Source: Streptomyces sp. NBC_01454 (lineage in GTDB: Bacteria > Actinomycetota > Actinomycetes > Streptomycetales > Streptomycetaceae). Taken from it: 64,000 nucleotides of DNA. The position numbers and the translations under genes are program-made. The DNA lies in the NCBI RefSeq assembly GCF_036227565.1, contig NZ_CP109460.1, positions 62,001 through 126,000 of the forward strand. The letters are read 5' to 3'. A model generated the notes under the pieces. That model was not told the origin of the DNA and searched no databases. It saw only the letters and a program-made list of their open reading frames with translations. Below are positions 8,259 to 17,022 of this stretch, piece by piece (position 1 is the stretch's first letter; each line of letters starts with the position of its first letter).

Positions 8259-8855
8259 TCAGGAATGGCGACCAGGGCTTGGAGGGTGTGTGGGCGGCTT
8301 CCGCTTTGCCCGGGCGCGGCCGATGGACCAGGCAGCCAGGCACACCAGTACGGCCGCGCCGGCCCCGTACACGGGCAGCCACCGGGTTGTCGTGGCTGCC
8401 AGGCAGTCCGCCACGTCGGTATGCCGCTGGATGTGCGCGTAAGCCGATGCGGCCCGGTGGTCGCCGGCCGGGTTCGCCGATGTCACACGGCTGCTCTCGT
8501 ATGCGCCCACCCGCACACACCCTTCACGGGTGCCCGGCATCGGGAACAGCCACTCCCAGCGCTGCATCATGGGGGCCACCATGATCGCCACGCACAGGCC
8601 CACGATCAGCGCATAGGCCATCAGATTCCGCGCGTAGTCGGACCGGAGGCCAGGCTCCCATGCCGGCAGCCGGTAGAAGGAGAAAATCACGGCGAGCAGC
8701 GTCACGCCGATGTATGTGGAGAACCATCCCCAGGCGCCCTGGGCGAGGGCGGCCGTCAGTACGGCGGCGAGCGCGATGCCGATGACTCCGTACGGGGCGC
8801 CGCCACCGGCGCCGGCGGACGGGTTCGGGGCCCCTTGCGGGCTGGGCGCATCCAC
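8259..8855 (-). CDS. Membrane protein, unknown function
   Basis: The start is placed at the GTG at 8855-8853 because AGGAG lies just upstream; the protein then has 198 residues. Hydrophobic segments appear at about 20-45, 48-62 and 85-103, and one near the C-terminus (YGAGAAVLVCLAAWSI), so four membrane spans are likely. Between the third and fourth spans is a roughly 65-residue polar loop with two Cys residues (EGCVRVG, VADCLAA), which could form a disulfide outside the cell. The basic C-terminal tail (RARAKRKPP) would be cytoplasmic. I do not recognise a family. It lies between tap and the melC operon on the same strand, but the melC terminator separates it from melC2. Confidence 0.55.
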   Translation of the reverse strand: MDAPSPQGAPNPSAGAGGGAPYGVIGIALAAVLTAALAQGAWGWFSTYIGVTLLAVIFSFYRLPAWEPGLRSDYARNLMAYALIVGLCVAIMVAPMMQRWEWLFPMPGTREGCVRVGAYESSRVTSANPAGDHRAASAYAHIQRHTDVADCLAATTTRWLPVYGAGAAVLVCLAAWSIGRARAKRKPPTHPPSPGRHS

Positions 8856-8884
8856 GGTGTCTCCTGCCTCCTCCAAGGCCCTCA

Positions 8885-8918
8885 GTGTGCGGGCCGGCAG
8901 GATCCTCGGCCCGCACAC
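8885..8918 (-). terminator. Hairpin downstream of melC2
   Basis: Arms GTGTGCGGGCCG and CGGCCCGCACAC pair perfectly over 12 bp around a 10-nt loop. The hairpin lies about 140 bp after the melC2 stop and before the downstream membrane-protein gene. It has no T-run, as is common in Streptomyces. Confidence 0.6.
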
Positions 8919-9055
8919 CGGGCGGGGCCGTCCCACAGGCCCGCCCGATTGGCGGGGCCGCGGAAACTGAGGGTCCGTCCGTGCCTCCCCCACCGGCACG
9001 GCCACACACCGCGGTGGGTGGTGGCCGTGCCCGCGGCGCCTATGTCATGAACCTG

Positions 9056-9874
9056 TCACGCATAGGTGTAGAACTTGGTGTGGTCCAGCAGGTCCGCCGG
9101 CGTGATGTCGTTCCACGGCTTCATGGTGTCGTGGAGGTCGACGACGTCGGGTGTGTCGCCGGTCGGCAGATAGCCCGAGGTGGGGTGCATCCGCCGCCAG
9201 TCGGCCCAGAGCTTGTCGATGAAGCAGTGGTGCAGCCAGAAGACCGGGTCGTTGGGTGAGGCGCCGGTGGTCATCTGGCCACCGACCCAGACGTGCACCC
9301 GGTTGTGCAGGTTCGGGCCGCGCCAGCCCTCGACGTTGTTGCGGAAGCCGTCGGAGGAGCTGTTCCAGGGCGCGGCGTCGTAGACACTCATGGCGAGCAC
9401 CCGGTCGACCTCGGCCCGGGTCGGCAGTTCGCGGACTCCGGTGCCGAGGGAGCGGCGCAGGAACGTCCGGCCGTCCACCCGTATGTTCATCGGCCACTTC
9501 CCGCTGCCGAAGGCGAACGGTCCCGAGGTCACCCGGCCGTCGCCGCTCCGCCCGTCACCGCCGAGGAAGTCGTCGCCCCACAGGGAGCTGCTGGGTGAGC
9601 GGTCCGCGGTCCAGTCCCAGTAGGGCAGCATGACCGACGGCGTGATGCTCTGCAGGGCCTGCTCGAACTGGAGCAGGAACCTGCGGTGCCAGGGCAGGAA
9701 TGACGGCGAACGGTGGCCGGTGCGCTCTCCCTCGTCGGTGTCACCGATGATGAAGGCGTTGTGGGTACTGATGAACTCGTCGTAACGGCCGCTGCGCTTG
9801 AGCTCCAGCACCGCGTCGACGAAGTTCCGCTTTTCGGTAGCGGTGAGATCCGCCTGGTTCTTCCGGACTGCCAT
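9056..9874 (-). CDS. melC2: Tyrosinase MelC2
   Basis: This 272-residue type-3 copper monooxygenase oxidises monophenols and diphenols to quinones and starts melanin formation. All six copper ligands are visible. His38 (STHNAF), His54 and His63 (GHRSPSFLPWHRRF) bind CuA. His190, His194 (LHNRVHVWVGG) and His216 (FWLHHCFIDKLW) bind CuB. The length is exactly that of known Streptomyces MelC2. It follows melC1 by 40 bp on the same strand; MelC1 is its copper-loading and secretion partner, as the enzyme has no signal peptide of its own. Confidence 0.97.
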   Translation of the reverse strand: MAVRKNQADLTATEKRNFVDAVLELKRSGRYDEFISTHNAFIIGDTDEGERTGHRSPSFLPWHRRFLLQFEQALQSITPSVMLPYWDWTADRSPSSSLWGDDFLGGDGRSGDGRVTSGPFAFGSGKWPMNIRVDGRTFLRRSLGTGVRELPTRAEVDRVLAMSVYDAAPWNSSSDGFRNNVEGWRGPNLHNRVHVWVGGQMTTGASPNDPVFWLHHCFIDKLWADWRRMHPTSGYLPTGDTPDVVDLHDTMKPWNDITPADLLDHTKFYTYA

Positions 9875-9914
9875 GTCGAGGACTCCTCGGTGGGGGGACG
9901 GTCAGGGGCGGGCC

Positions 9915-10439
9915 TCAGCCGGTGACGACGGGCACCAGGTCGGCGCCCTGAAGTTCACGCACGGCGGCGCGCGCCAAGGCTTGTGGCGTGGTGAACGTCT
10001 GGTAGTGGTTCACCAGGCTGATCCAGGTGCCGTCCGCGTTCCGCATCACATGGAGGTCTTCGTTGTCGATGCGGACGACGAAGTCCATGCCGTCGTGCGG
10101 GCCGGCGTGGCCCGCGGGGTGCTCCGCGTGGCTTCCGCTGCTCCGGTGACCTCCGTTCCGGGCCTTTGCCTTCTGTGCGCTTCCCTTCTTTGCACCTTCG
10201 TCGTCTGCCGGCCAGCCCTCTATGTGGCGGCCCTGGTACATCTCGTCGAAGGGCTCCGGCATGTCATGGCCACCGGAGTGCCCGTCGTGCGCCGGGTGTC
10301 CGTCTCCCGCTGAGTGCCCGTGGCCCTCGGCGGGACGGGCGGCAGCGGTGCCGGCAAAGGCGACCGGTGCGGCGAGCGCCGCTCCGGTCAGGGCCGCGGC
10401 GCTGCCGTACAGCATCTGGCGTCGGGTGGGACGCGACAT
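9915..10439 (-). CDS. melC1: Tyrosinase cofactor MelC1 (Tat-exported copper chaperone)
   Basis: The 174-residue protein starts at the ATG at 10439 behind GAGGAG. It opens with a twin-arginine signal (RPTRRQMLYGSAAALTGAALAAPVAFAG), which would carry MelC2 piggy-back through Tat. A His-rich stretch follows (GHGHSAGDGHPAHDGHSGGHD), suited to holding copper. The conserved C-terminal region has DEMYQGRHIEG and a DFVVRIDNEDLHVMRNADGTWIS strand pair, known to cover the tyrosinase active site. It is the first gene of the melC operon. The His-rich insert, continued by KKGSAQKAKARNGGHRSSG, is longer than I would expect for the family. Confidence 0.95.
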   Translation of the reverse strand: MSRPTRRQMLYGSAAALTGAALAAPVAFAGTAAARPAEGHGHSAGDGHPAHDGHSGGHDMPEPFDEMYQGRHIEGWPADDEGAKKGSAQKAKARNGGHRSSGSHAEHPAGHAGPHDGMDFVVRIDNEDLHVMRNADGTWISLVNHYQTFTTPQALARAAVRELQGADLVPVVTG

Positions 10440-11313
10440 GGTCCACTCCTCTGTTCGTCTCGGCTCCCCCTCCGGGGCCGGGCCGCAGAGGGCTGGAAGC
10501 CGGCGGGCCGAAGGTCGGCCCGCGCCGCCACATGCTGGCAGGGACGAACGGATCATCAAGTTGCACCGGCGAATCAAGCAACGAACGAGACAACACCTGG
10601 GCGAAGGTGCAGGATTCAACGGCGGCGATCGTGCTCATGCCCCGGCGCACTTCTCCGCGGAACCGGATATTCCGCGAAGCGGTCCGTTCCCGGCCGCAGA
10701 TCTTCTTCCGGCGCGGCCGAAACCGTGAGACCCCGCACGGCCGGAACTCGGCGTGAATGCACGGGGCTCCGGATGGATCGGGTTTGAGGCCGAAGCCCGG
10801 CGCTGACGGCGTCGCGGCGCCCATCCGACGCCTTGCCCCGCGCCACCGTGCGCAGTGCGCAGTGCGGGGAGCAGTCCACAATCGACGTCCTGACGGGACC
10901 ACTCAGGCCCGCCCCGACCCGGGCCGCCGACGCCGAGACCACCGGCGGCCCGAGCAGCGTCATGTCCCTAGGGAGCCCACCTCGTGCACCGCGTGACTCC
11001 GCCGTGGTGACCGCATGCGCGGAACTGGCGGTGGCTGCCACCGCTTTGCAGGTACGCGGCCGCGACGGTGTGCTGGTCGGAACCGGAGTGGACAGTGGCG
11101 GAACACCGATGCCGCGCATGAGTGAGGTCACCGCATCCCGTGAACACGGGAACAACTGGCCGATGCAGAAGGCTAGTTGGGCCTTATTGGATGCTCTACG
11201 GCGTGCAGGTGAGCTTCCGGGTCGTTCGGGGGCGCGGAAAAATGGGTGGGGCGGGGTGATGCTCGGGCTGTAGCTTGCCGTTGACCGTGATACCGCCCGA
11301 GGAGGTGAGACCC
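10440..11313. other. Long intergenic stretch without a convincing gene
   Basis: Between melC1 and the hydrolase at 11425 no reading frame shows a recognisable family or clearly biased codon use. A frame at 10833-11273 (+) is open but unconvincing. The melC promoter must lie in its left part. The stretch may hold remnants of lost genes. Confidence 0.5.
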
Positions 11314-11373
11314 ATGAACGCTGCATTCGTGTGGGTGCTCCCCCTCGTCGTCACGGTCGGGCGATTGACGTAG
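11314..11373 (+). CDS. Possible 19-residue hydrophobic leader peptide
   Basis: ATG at 11314 is preceded by a very strong ribosome site (GAGGAGGTGAGACCC). The reading frame encodes MNAAFVWVLPLVVTVGRLT and stops at 11371-11373, immediately before a GTG at 11374 that is in frame with the downstream hydrolase. It could be a leader that couples translation to the hydrolase, or the stub of a truncated membrane-protein gene. No homologue is recognised. Confidence 0.3.
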   Translation: MNAAFVWVLPLVVTVGRLT

Positions 11374-11424
11374 GTGTCATCGGGAGCGCCTCGGCAACAA
11401 GGCACTCCCGAAAGGCAACAGCCT

Positions 11425-12189
11425 ATGTACTCCCTGCAGTTCACCGCCGAGTCGTCGTCGAACGGTGTGGTCGAGCGCGACTTCACCGTGGGCGAGGTCC
11501 CCGGAGTTCTCTGGTCGCCGGCCTCCGGCGCCGATCGCGCGCCCCTGGTCCTGATGGGCCACGGCGGCGGCACTCACAAGAAGCATCCGTCGATGGTCGG
11601 CCGGGCACAGCGCCTCGTGACCGGCTGCGGCTTCCATGTCGCCGTCCTCGACGCGCCCGGTCACGGCGACCGACCGCGCACCGCGCACGACGAGCAGGAG
11701 ATCGCCGCGCTGTACCGGGCCAGGGCGGCGGGCGAGCCGGAAGGCCCGATCGTCGTCCGTTACAACGCCCACCTGGCGGAGCGGGCCGTTCCCGAGTGGC
11801 AGGCGACCCTGGACGCCCTCCAGGAACGTCCGGAGCTCGGCGCCGTCGGGCCGGTCGGCTACTTCGGTCTCAACATGGCCACCGCGATCGGTGTGCCGCT
11901 GACGGCGGTCGAGCCCAGGATCACCGCCGCGGTCTTCGGTCTCCACTGGCCCGATTGCCTGGCCGGGACGGCGAAGCAGATCACCATCCCGGTCGAGTTC
12001 GTGCTCCAGTGGGACGACGAGCACATCCCGCGCGAGGCCGGTCTCGCGCTGTTCGACGCCTTCGCCTCGACGGAGAAGACGTTGCACGCCAACGCGGGCA
12101 CGCACAAGGAGCTGCCGAGGTTCGAGGCCGACAGCGCGGTCCGGTTCTTCGGCCGGCACCTCGGCCGAGCGGTCGTCTCGCGGGTCTGA
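11425..12189 (+). CDS. Alpha/beta-hydrolase-fold protein with Asn at the nucleophile position
   Basis: From the ATG at 11425 (MYSLQFTAESSS) the protein has 254 residues; a GTG at 11374 would add 17. It shows an alpha/beta-hydrolase core: LVLMGHGGGTHKK (oxyanion region), VAVLDAPGHGDRP, and a late EFVLQWDDEHIP loop for the acid residue. The catalytic His is expected at GTHKELP. The nucleophile elbow normally reads G-x-S-x-G, but here it is GLNMA at 148-152. Asn150 stands where Ser is required and Ala replaces the last Gly. It may be catalytically dead or work differently. It is convergent with the hydrolase at 12249-13163. Between them the decamer GTGAGCTGAC occurs twice in tandem from 12191. 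Confidence 0.75.
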   Translation: MYSLQFTAESSSNGVVERDFTVGEVPGVLWSPASGADRAPLVLMGHGGGTHKKHPSMVGRAQRLVTGCGFHVAVLDAPGHGDRPRTAHDEQEIAALYRARAAGEPEGPIVVRYNAHLAERAVPEWQATLDALQERPELGAVGPVGYFGLNMATAIGVPLTAVEPRITAAVFGLHWPDCLAGTAKQITIPVEFVLQWDDEHIPREAGLALFDAFASTEKTLHANAGTHKELPRFEADSAVRFFGRHLGRAVVSRV

Positions 12190-12248
12190 CGTGAGCTGAC
12201 GTGAGCTGACGTGGGCGGTGGCGGCGTGCGGCTGCCGGCCGGGCGTCG

Positions 12249-13163
12249 CTACCGCGGCTTGCAGCCCGCGAAGAACGCCCGGAGCCGGCGGTTGACCTCC
12301 TCCGCGTTCGCCACCGGGAGGCCGTGGTGCGAGGCACCGTCGATGACCGCGCACTCGACATCGGGCAGCAGTCGCTCCGCCCCGGCCCGCACACGCGCGA
12401 TGTCGTGCACCTTGCTCTGCCCGGCCAGGAGCACGAGCGTGGGCACGGTGAGGTCGCGCAGCAGGGCGGCGGGTGGACGGCGGGCCATGACGACCTTCGG
12501 GCGTGGCGTACGGGCCGCGCCCCGTGCGTACAGCTCCAGCCAGGTCGCGTCGAGCGGCAGACCGTCCGCCTCCCATGCGAGGTGGGCGCGGGCGCGCGCG
12601 GTGGTGGGGCGGATGAGGAGGGGCAGCACATGCAGGAGGTAGCCGGGTTTCATACCGGCGAAGCAGTTGTTGGGGTCGATGAGGGCGAGGCGGCGCACGC
12701 GGTGCCGGGCGTGCAGGGCGTAGCCGAGGGCGATCCGCGCGCCGTACGAGTAGCCGCACATGTCGGCCGCGTCGATGCCGAAGTGGGACAGGAGTGTGTC
12801 GAGCCAGTCCATGAGGTCGGCGAATGTCCGCAGGGGCCGTGGGCCGTCGGCGGGGCTGTGGCCGGCATCGCCGAGGATGTCGGGGGCGTACACCCGGTGG
12901 GTGGCGGCCAGTTCGGCGGCGTTGGCCCACCAGACGGTGGACGTCGTACCGCCGCCCGGCAGGAGCACGAGGGGCGGCGCGTCCGCGGGCCCGCAGACGT
13001 TGACGCGGGTGGTGCCGTGGTCCGTGGGGACGTCCACCGGCTCGACGGGGACGGGCCATGCGGCCAGTACGGCGTCGTAGGCGGCGGAGAAGGATGAGGG
13101 CGCAGAGGAGAAGGGCGAGGACGCGGCGGCGCGGTCCGATGAGGAGTGCGTGTCATCGACCAT
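12249..13163 (-). CDS. Alpha/beta hydrolase
   Basis: This 304-residue protein begins at the ATG at 13163 with GAGGA upstream. After a Ser/Ala-rich N-terminus come PLVLLPGGGTTSTVWW (oxyanion hole), VYAPDILGDAGHSP, and the nucleophile elbow CGYSYGA with Ser139. A C-terminal PTLVLLAGQSKVHD strand and VIDGASHHGLP carry the likely acid and His. The catalytic set therefore looks complete, unlike in the neighbouring hydrolase. It lacks a signal peptide and so acts in the cytoplasm, with an unknown substrate. The gene is divergent from the first biosynthetic operon at 13583. Confidence 0.8.
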   Translation of the reverse strand: MVDDTHSSSDRAAASSPFSSAPSSFSAAYDAVLAAWPVPVEPVDVPTDHGTTRVNVCGPADAPPLVLLPGGGTTSTVWWANAAELAATHRVYAPDILGDAGHSPADGPRPLRTFADLMDWLDTLLSHFGIDAADMCGYSYGARIALGYALHARHRVRRLALIDPNNCFAGMKPGYLLHVLPLLIRPTTARARAHLAWEADGLPLDATWLELYARGAARTPRPKVVMARRPPAALLRDLTVPTLVLLAGQSKVHDIARVRAGAERLLPDVECAVIDGASHHGLPVANAEEVNRRLRAFFAGCKPR

Positions 13164-13582
13164 GAGGGTCCTCAGCGTTGTCCGACATCCCTGGCGTCAC
13201 CCTAGCCCTGGCGGTCGAGGTCACTGATCGATGGTCGCCCGTCGCCCCTCCCCCGCCGCCCCCGGACAACCAGCAATTCTCCTAGTTCCCCGCAAACGGC
13301 CTTGTCCGCAGGCAAAACGTGCGGCGAAGCTGGCGATCGGCCGATGGTTCGCCTGGTGGGAGTGGCTGCTGCTGATGGGGTCGCCGCTGCCGCGAGGTGC
13401 GGAAGGCGGTGTGGCCGGGGCTGCGCCGGCCCGTCCGGTGGTGCCGCGGCCGACGGAAGCTCCTTTCCCGGCCTCCGCTGTACGGGCAGGGCGCCGGTTC
13501 GAGCCACGACTGCACGCCGGGAATGCGGCGTGCACGTCACTCGGACGTTCTTTTGTGGTTGCCGGCACGAAAGGGGGACGAA
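13164..13582. other. Divergent promoter region at the left border of the biosynthetic cluster
   Basis: About 420 bp separate the leftward hydrolase from the rightward adenylation-like gene. No gene is evident. The region holds a weak LuxR-type box (13270-13285) and a purine-rich ribosome site, AAAGGGGG, just before 13583. Confidence 0.5.
13270..13285. promoter_or_regulatory. Weak match to the PAS-LuxR (PimM-type) box
   Basis: CCAGCAATTCTCCTAG agrees at 11 of 16 positions with CTVGGGAWWTCCCBAG. It is the poorest of the series and lies 298 nt before the GTG at 13583, so it is only tentative. Confidence 0.3.
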
Positions 13583-14878
13583 GTGGTCGCTCAGCAGACA
13601 CTGTCCGACGTCAGCAGGCCCGGGCAGGTGGAGCCCCGGCCGTACCGGCGGCGGCTGCCGCAGACCCTGCCGCTGACCCTGGACGGCATGTTCAGCAGCA
13701 TCGCCCGCAGGTTCCCGATGGCCAGAGCCGTCCAGGAAGGGCAGCACCATCTGTCCTACGGAGAGGCCGAAGCGCGGGCCGGGCAGCTGGCGTCGGCGCT
13801 GGTGCGCGGCGGGGTGCAGCTGGGTGACCCGGTGATCGTCCACTGCGGTGACCACCGGCAGGCGGTCGTGGGCCAGCTCGCGGTGCTGAAGGCCGGTGGG
13901 GTGTGCGTGCCCGTCCCCGCGGCCTCCCGCGGTGCGCGGCTCGACCGGATCACCGAGGTCAGCGGAGCCCGGACGGTGCTGTGCAGCACCGCGACGCGAC
14001 CGGTGTGGAGCTACCGCTGTATGTCGTGGGTGCTGGACGACCCGGCCACCTGGACAAAGATCGCCGCCCAGCCGCCGGACCCCGCGCTGCCGCGCTCCGG
14101 GCACACCGAGGCCGCCTATCTGCTGGTCTCCGACACCGACTGCCAGGGGGTCGGCGGCTATCTGAGCGACCACCGCGCATGGCAGCTGGCACTGTCCGCC
14201 AGGATCCGCCGGGCCGGCAGTGCGCACGACGGGGTGATCGTCCACCATCCTCCCGTCCGCCCCACGACACTGCCCGCGATGTGGTGGGCGTTCGCCTGCG
14301 GGGGCACGCTCCATGTGCCGTCCCGCTACGGCGGTTTCACCTGTTCGCCGGCGCCCAAGCGCAGGGCCGCCGCGGTCTTCGGCCCGGAGGAGTACGCGCG
14401 GCTGCTGCAGCCCCCTTCCCTGGCCTCCCACCCGGTGTCCCCTCGGCTGACCGTGCTGATCGGCGGTGCCTGCCCGCGCACGGTGATCGACCGGCATTTC
14501 GAGGTGCTGCCCCGGGCGCCGCTGTGGGTGGAGTTCGCCGCCGCGGACGGCACCCTGCCGTGGACGGTCCGGGAATTCAGCCCCGACAACCCCTGGCCGG
14601 AGCATCCGGGGGCGAGCCGCCCGGTGCCCGGCGTCCATGTGCAGGTGGTGGACCCGGCCGGCAGCCCCTTGCCGAGCGGACAGACCGGTGAAGTCCATGC
14701 CACGGGGCCCGCGTTGCCCTACGGAAGCATCCGCAGCGCCGACGGGGCCTGCCTGGCCGAGGACACCGCGCCGGTGCTGGCCTCGGGCCGGCTCGGCCGC
14801 TGGAGACGGGACGGCACGCTGGAATTCTGCGGTCCGGCCTCGGTGCCGTCACCCGCCGCACGGCCGCGGAACCCGTAG
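13583..14878 (+). CDS. Degenerate AMP-binding (adenylation-domain-like) protein, truncated
   Basis: The start is a GTG at 13583 after AAAGGGGGACGAA. The 431 residues follow an acyl-AMP synthetase N-terminal domain: LTLDGMFSSIARRFPMARAVQEG, YGEAEARAGQLASALVRGGVQLGDPV, and VVGQLAVLKAGGVCVPVPAA. The P-loop, where active members have an S/T-G-rich TSGTTGxPKG motif, reads LLVSDTDCQGVGGYL. The C-terminal lid with the catalytic Lys is absent; the protein stops near GRLGRWRRDGTLEFCGP, shortly after the position of the hinge. It probably does not adenylate anything, and may bind a partner or ligand. It is the first gene of an operon with the carboxylase 55 bp downstream. Confidence 0.7.
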   Translation: MVAQQTLSDVSRPGQVEPRPYRRRLPQTLPLTLDGMFSSIARRFPMARAVQEGQHHLSYGEAEARAGQLASALVRGGVQLGDPVIVHCGDHRQAVVGQLAVLKAGGVCVPVPAASRGARLDRITEVSGARTVLCSTATRPVWSYRCMSWVLDDPATWTKIAAQPPDPALPRSGHTEAAYLLVSDTDCQGVGGYLSDHRAWQLALSARIRRAGSAHDGVIVHHPPVRPTTLPAMWWAFACGGTLHVPSRYGGFTCSPAPKRRAAAVFGPEEYARLLQPPSLASHPVSPRLTVLIGGACPRTVIDRHFEVLPRAPLWVEFAAADGTLPWTVREFSPDNPWPEHPGASRPVPGVHVQVVDPAGSPLPSGQTGEVHATGPALPYGSIRSADGACLAEDTAPVLASGRLGRWRRDGTLEFCGPASVPSPAARPRNP

Positions 14879-14933
14879 GTACGCCCGGGGACATACGTGG
14901 AAGCGCCGATGTGGAGAGGTGGATTGGCTGCCG

Positions 14934-16523
14934 ATGACCTACCGCGAGAAGAGCCCCGCCGAGCGTGTGCCGCACGATGCCCGGGGGCGGGTGGCCGAAC
15001 TCCACGCCCTGCACGAGCAGGCTCGGGTCGGGCCCGGGGAGCGCGCGACGCGGGTGCAGCACGACAAGGGCAAGCTGACCGCTCGTGAGCGGATCGCGCT
15101 GTTGCTGGACGAGGGTTCCTTCACCGAGGTCGAGCCATTGCGCCGGCACCGTGCCAGCGGGTTCGGTCTGGAGGCCCGCCGGCCGTACACCGACGGGGTG
15201 GTTACCGGTTGGGGGCGGGTGCACGGCCGGACGGTGTTCGTCTACGCCCACGACTTCCGGATCTTCGGCGGCGCGCTGGGTGAGTCCCATGCCGCCAAGA
15301 TCCACAAAATCATGGACATGGCGCTCGCGGCCGGCGCCCCGCTCGTCTCCCTCAACGACGGCGCCGGTGCCCGCATCCAGGAGGGCGTCGTCGCGCTGGC
15401 CGGCTACGGCGGCATCTTCCACCGCAACACGCGCGCCTCGGGCGTCATCCCCCAGATCTCGGTGATGCTCGGCCCGTGCGCGGGCGGCGCCGCCTACTCC
15501 CCCGCCCTCACGGACTTCGTCTTCATGGTGCGTGACACCTCCCAGATGTTCATCACCGGCCCCGATGTCGTCCGGGCCGTGACCGGCGAGAAGATCACCC
15601 AGAACGGGCTCGGCGGCGCCGATGTGCACTCCGAGATCTCCGGTGTCGCCCACTTCGCCTACGACGACGAGCCCACCTGCCTCGACGATGTGCGCTATCT
15701 GCTGTCGCTGCTGCCCGCCAACAACCGGGAGCGGCCGCCCGCCGAGCCCACCACCGACCCGGCCGGCCGCCGCTGCGACCGCCTGCTGGACCTGGTCCCG
15801 GCGGACGGCAAGAAGCCGTACGACGTCTGTGAGGTCATCGAGGAGATCGCCGACCACGGCGAGTTCCTGGAGGTCCAGGAGCGCTGGGCGACGAACGTGG
15901 TGTGTGCGCTGGCCCGGCTCGGCGGGGAGGTCGTCGGCGTCGTCGCGAACCAGCCCCGGTCGCTCGCCGGTGTGCTGGACGTCCACGCCTCGGAAAAGGC
16001 GGCCCGCTTCGTCCAGCACTGCGACGCGTTCAACATCCCGTTGCTGACGCTGCTGGACGTGCCCGGGTTCCTGCCCGGAGTCGGTCAGGAGCACGGCGGC
16101 ATCATCCGCCACGGGGCCAAGCTGCTGTACGCGTACTGCAATGCCACCGTTCCCCGGATCCAGCTGATCCTGCGGAAGGCCTACGGCGGTGCCTACATCG
16201 TCATGGACTCCCGCTCCGTGGGCGCGGATCTGTCCTATGCCTGGCCTACGAACGAGATCGCGGTGATGGGTGCCGAGGGTGCCGCCAATGTCATCTTCCG
16301 CAAGGAGATCGCGGAAGCCGACGATCCCGAGGCGATGCGGTCCCGGATGGTCAAGGAGTACAAGTCCGAGCTGATGCACCCGTATTACGCCGCCGAACGC
16401 GGTCTGGTGGACGATGTCATCGACCCGGGCGAGACGCGGGCGGTGCTGATCCGTTCCTTTGCGATGCTGCGGACCAAGCAGGCCGAGCTGCCGCCGCGCA
16501 AGCACGGGAATCCTCCGCAGTAG
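14934..16523 (+). CDS. pccB: Acyl-CoA carboxylase beta chain (propionyl-CoA carboxylase type)
   Basis: The 529-residue protein has the usual length for the carboxyltransferase subunit, which moves CO2 from biotin to acetyl- or propionyl-CoA. The first half carries GKLTARERIALLLDEGSF, the oxyanion-forming GGALGE and DGAGARIQEGV, and the LGPCAGGAAYSPALTDF block. The second half has DVPGFLPGVGQEHGGIIRHGAK and KAYGGAYIVMDS. The end DVIDPGETRAVL is also typical. Start ATG 14934 has GGAGAGG 14 nt upstream; a GTG at 14919 is possible. In this cluster it would supply methylmalonyl-CoA, which fits the YASH-type AT of the PKS. The biotinylated alpha chain must be encoded elsewhere. Confidence 0.93.
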   Translation: MTYREKSPAERVPHDARGRVAELHALHEQARVGPGERATRVQHDKGKLTARERIALLLDEGSFTEVEPLRRHRASGFGLEARRPYTDGVVTGWGRVHGRTVFVYAHDFRIFGGALGESHAAKIHKIMDMALAAGAPLVSLNDGAGARIQEGVVALAGYGGIFHRNTRASGVIPQISVMLGPCAGGAAYSPALTDFVFMVRDTSQMFITGPDVVRAVTGEKITQNGLGGADVHSEISGVAHFAYDDEPTCLDDVRYLLSLLPANNRERPPAEPTTDPAGRRCDRLLDLVPADGKKPYDVCEVIEEIADHGEFLEVQERWATNVVCALARLGGEVVGVVANQPRSLAGVLDVHASEKAARFVQHCDAFNIPLLTLLDVPGFLPGVGQEHGGIIRHGAKLLYAYCNATVPRIQLILRKAYGGAYIVMDSRSVGADLSYAWPTNEIAVMGAEGAANVIFRKEIAEADDPEAMRSRMVKEYKSELMHPYYAAERGLVDDVIDPGETRAVLIRSFAMLRTKQAELPPRKHGNPPQ

Positions 16524-17022
16524 GGCGGGATCGCGTGAGGGCCGACACGGGCCGTACGGCGCCTCGTCGTGGCCGTGCGGCCCTGCATGGGATGCTCCCC
16601 TCCAGGGTTGCGTGGAAGCGCCCGCAGAACCCGCCTGGGTGGCACTCTCATGGTGCCCTCGCGCCCGCCGTCCCTGACTGGCAATTCCCTAGAGTTCCCC
16701 CACCGGACTGGCTCCCTGTGACCGGTCCGTGCTGGGCTGTGGCTGTCATCGGGCTCGGCCCACACCGAAAGGGGAGTCGCCATGGGATCCACCACGGCCC
16801 CGGGGCGCCGCCCGCGCATCACGTAGTGCGGACCTGCCCTCGACGGCACGCTCGACCGGCCGCCGCCCGCCCCGTGGTGCACGGCAGCGAGCTGTCCCGC
16901 TTCCCGAACCGGACCACTGTCTTCGGTCTGCGACGACCGCCCGTCGTACCCGGTGCGGCCGCTCGCCGCACACGGGCTCCGAGCGCGGCGCCCCAGTGGC
17001 CACCAACAGCAACGGAGGAGTC
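16524..17022. other. Intergenic region upstream of the P450 gene
   Basis: About 500 bp with no clear gene. It contains the LuxR-type half-site at 16677-16692. It also contains a 14-codon frame (16782-16826, MGSTTAPGRRPRIT) with a good AAAGGGGAG ribosome site, which may be a leader or a stub. Confidence 0.5.
16677..16692. promoter_or_regulatory. Half-conserved PAS-LuxR box upstream of the P450 operon
   Basis: ACTGGCAATTCCCTAG has a perfect right half (AATTCCCTAG) of the palindrome CTVGGGAWWTCCCBAG and a poor left half, 12 of 16 in all. An ACTG-containing element (CGGACTG, 16704) follows at nearly the spacing seen for CATACTG after two stronger boxes. Confidence 0.45.

Noticed and set aside
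10833..11273. A 146-codon plus-strand frame upstream of the 11425 hydrolase
   Set aside because: No ribosome site, no recognisable family and mixed codon use; treated as non-coding.
11377..13059. A 560-codon minus-strand frame
   Set aside because: It crosses two hydrolase genes in wrong frames and is Arg/Pro/Gly-rich. The hydrolase frames have clear motifs.
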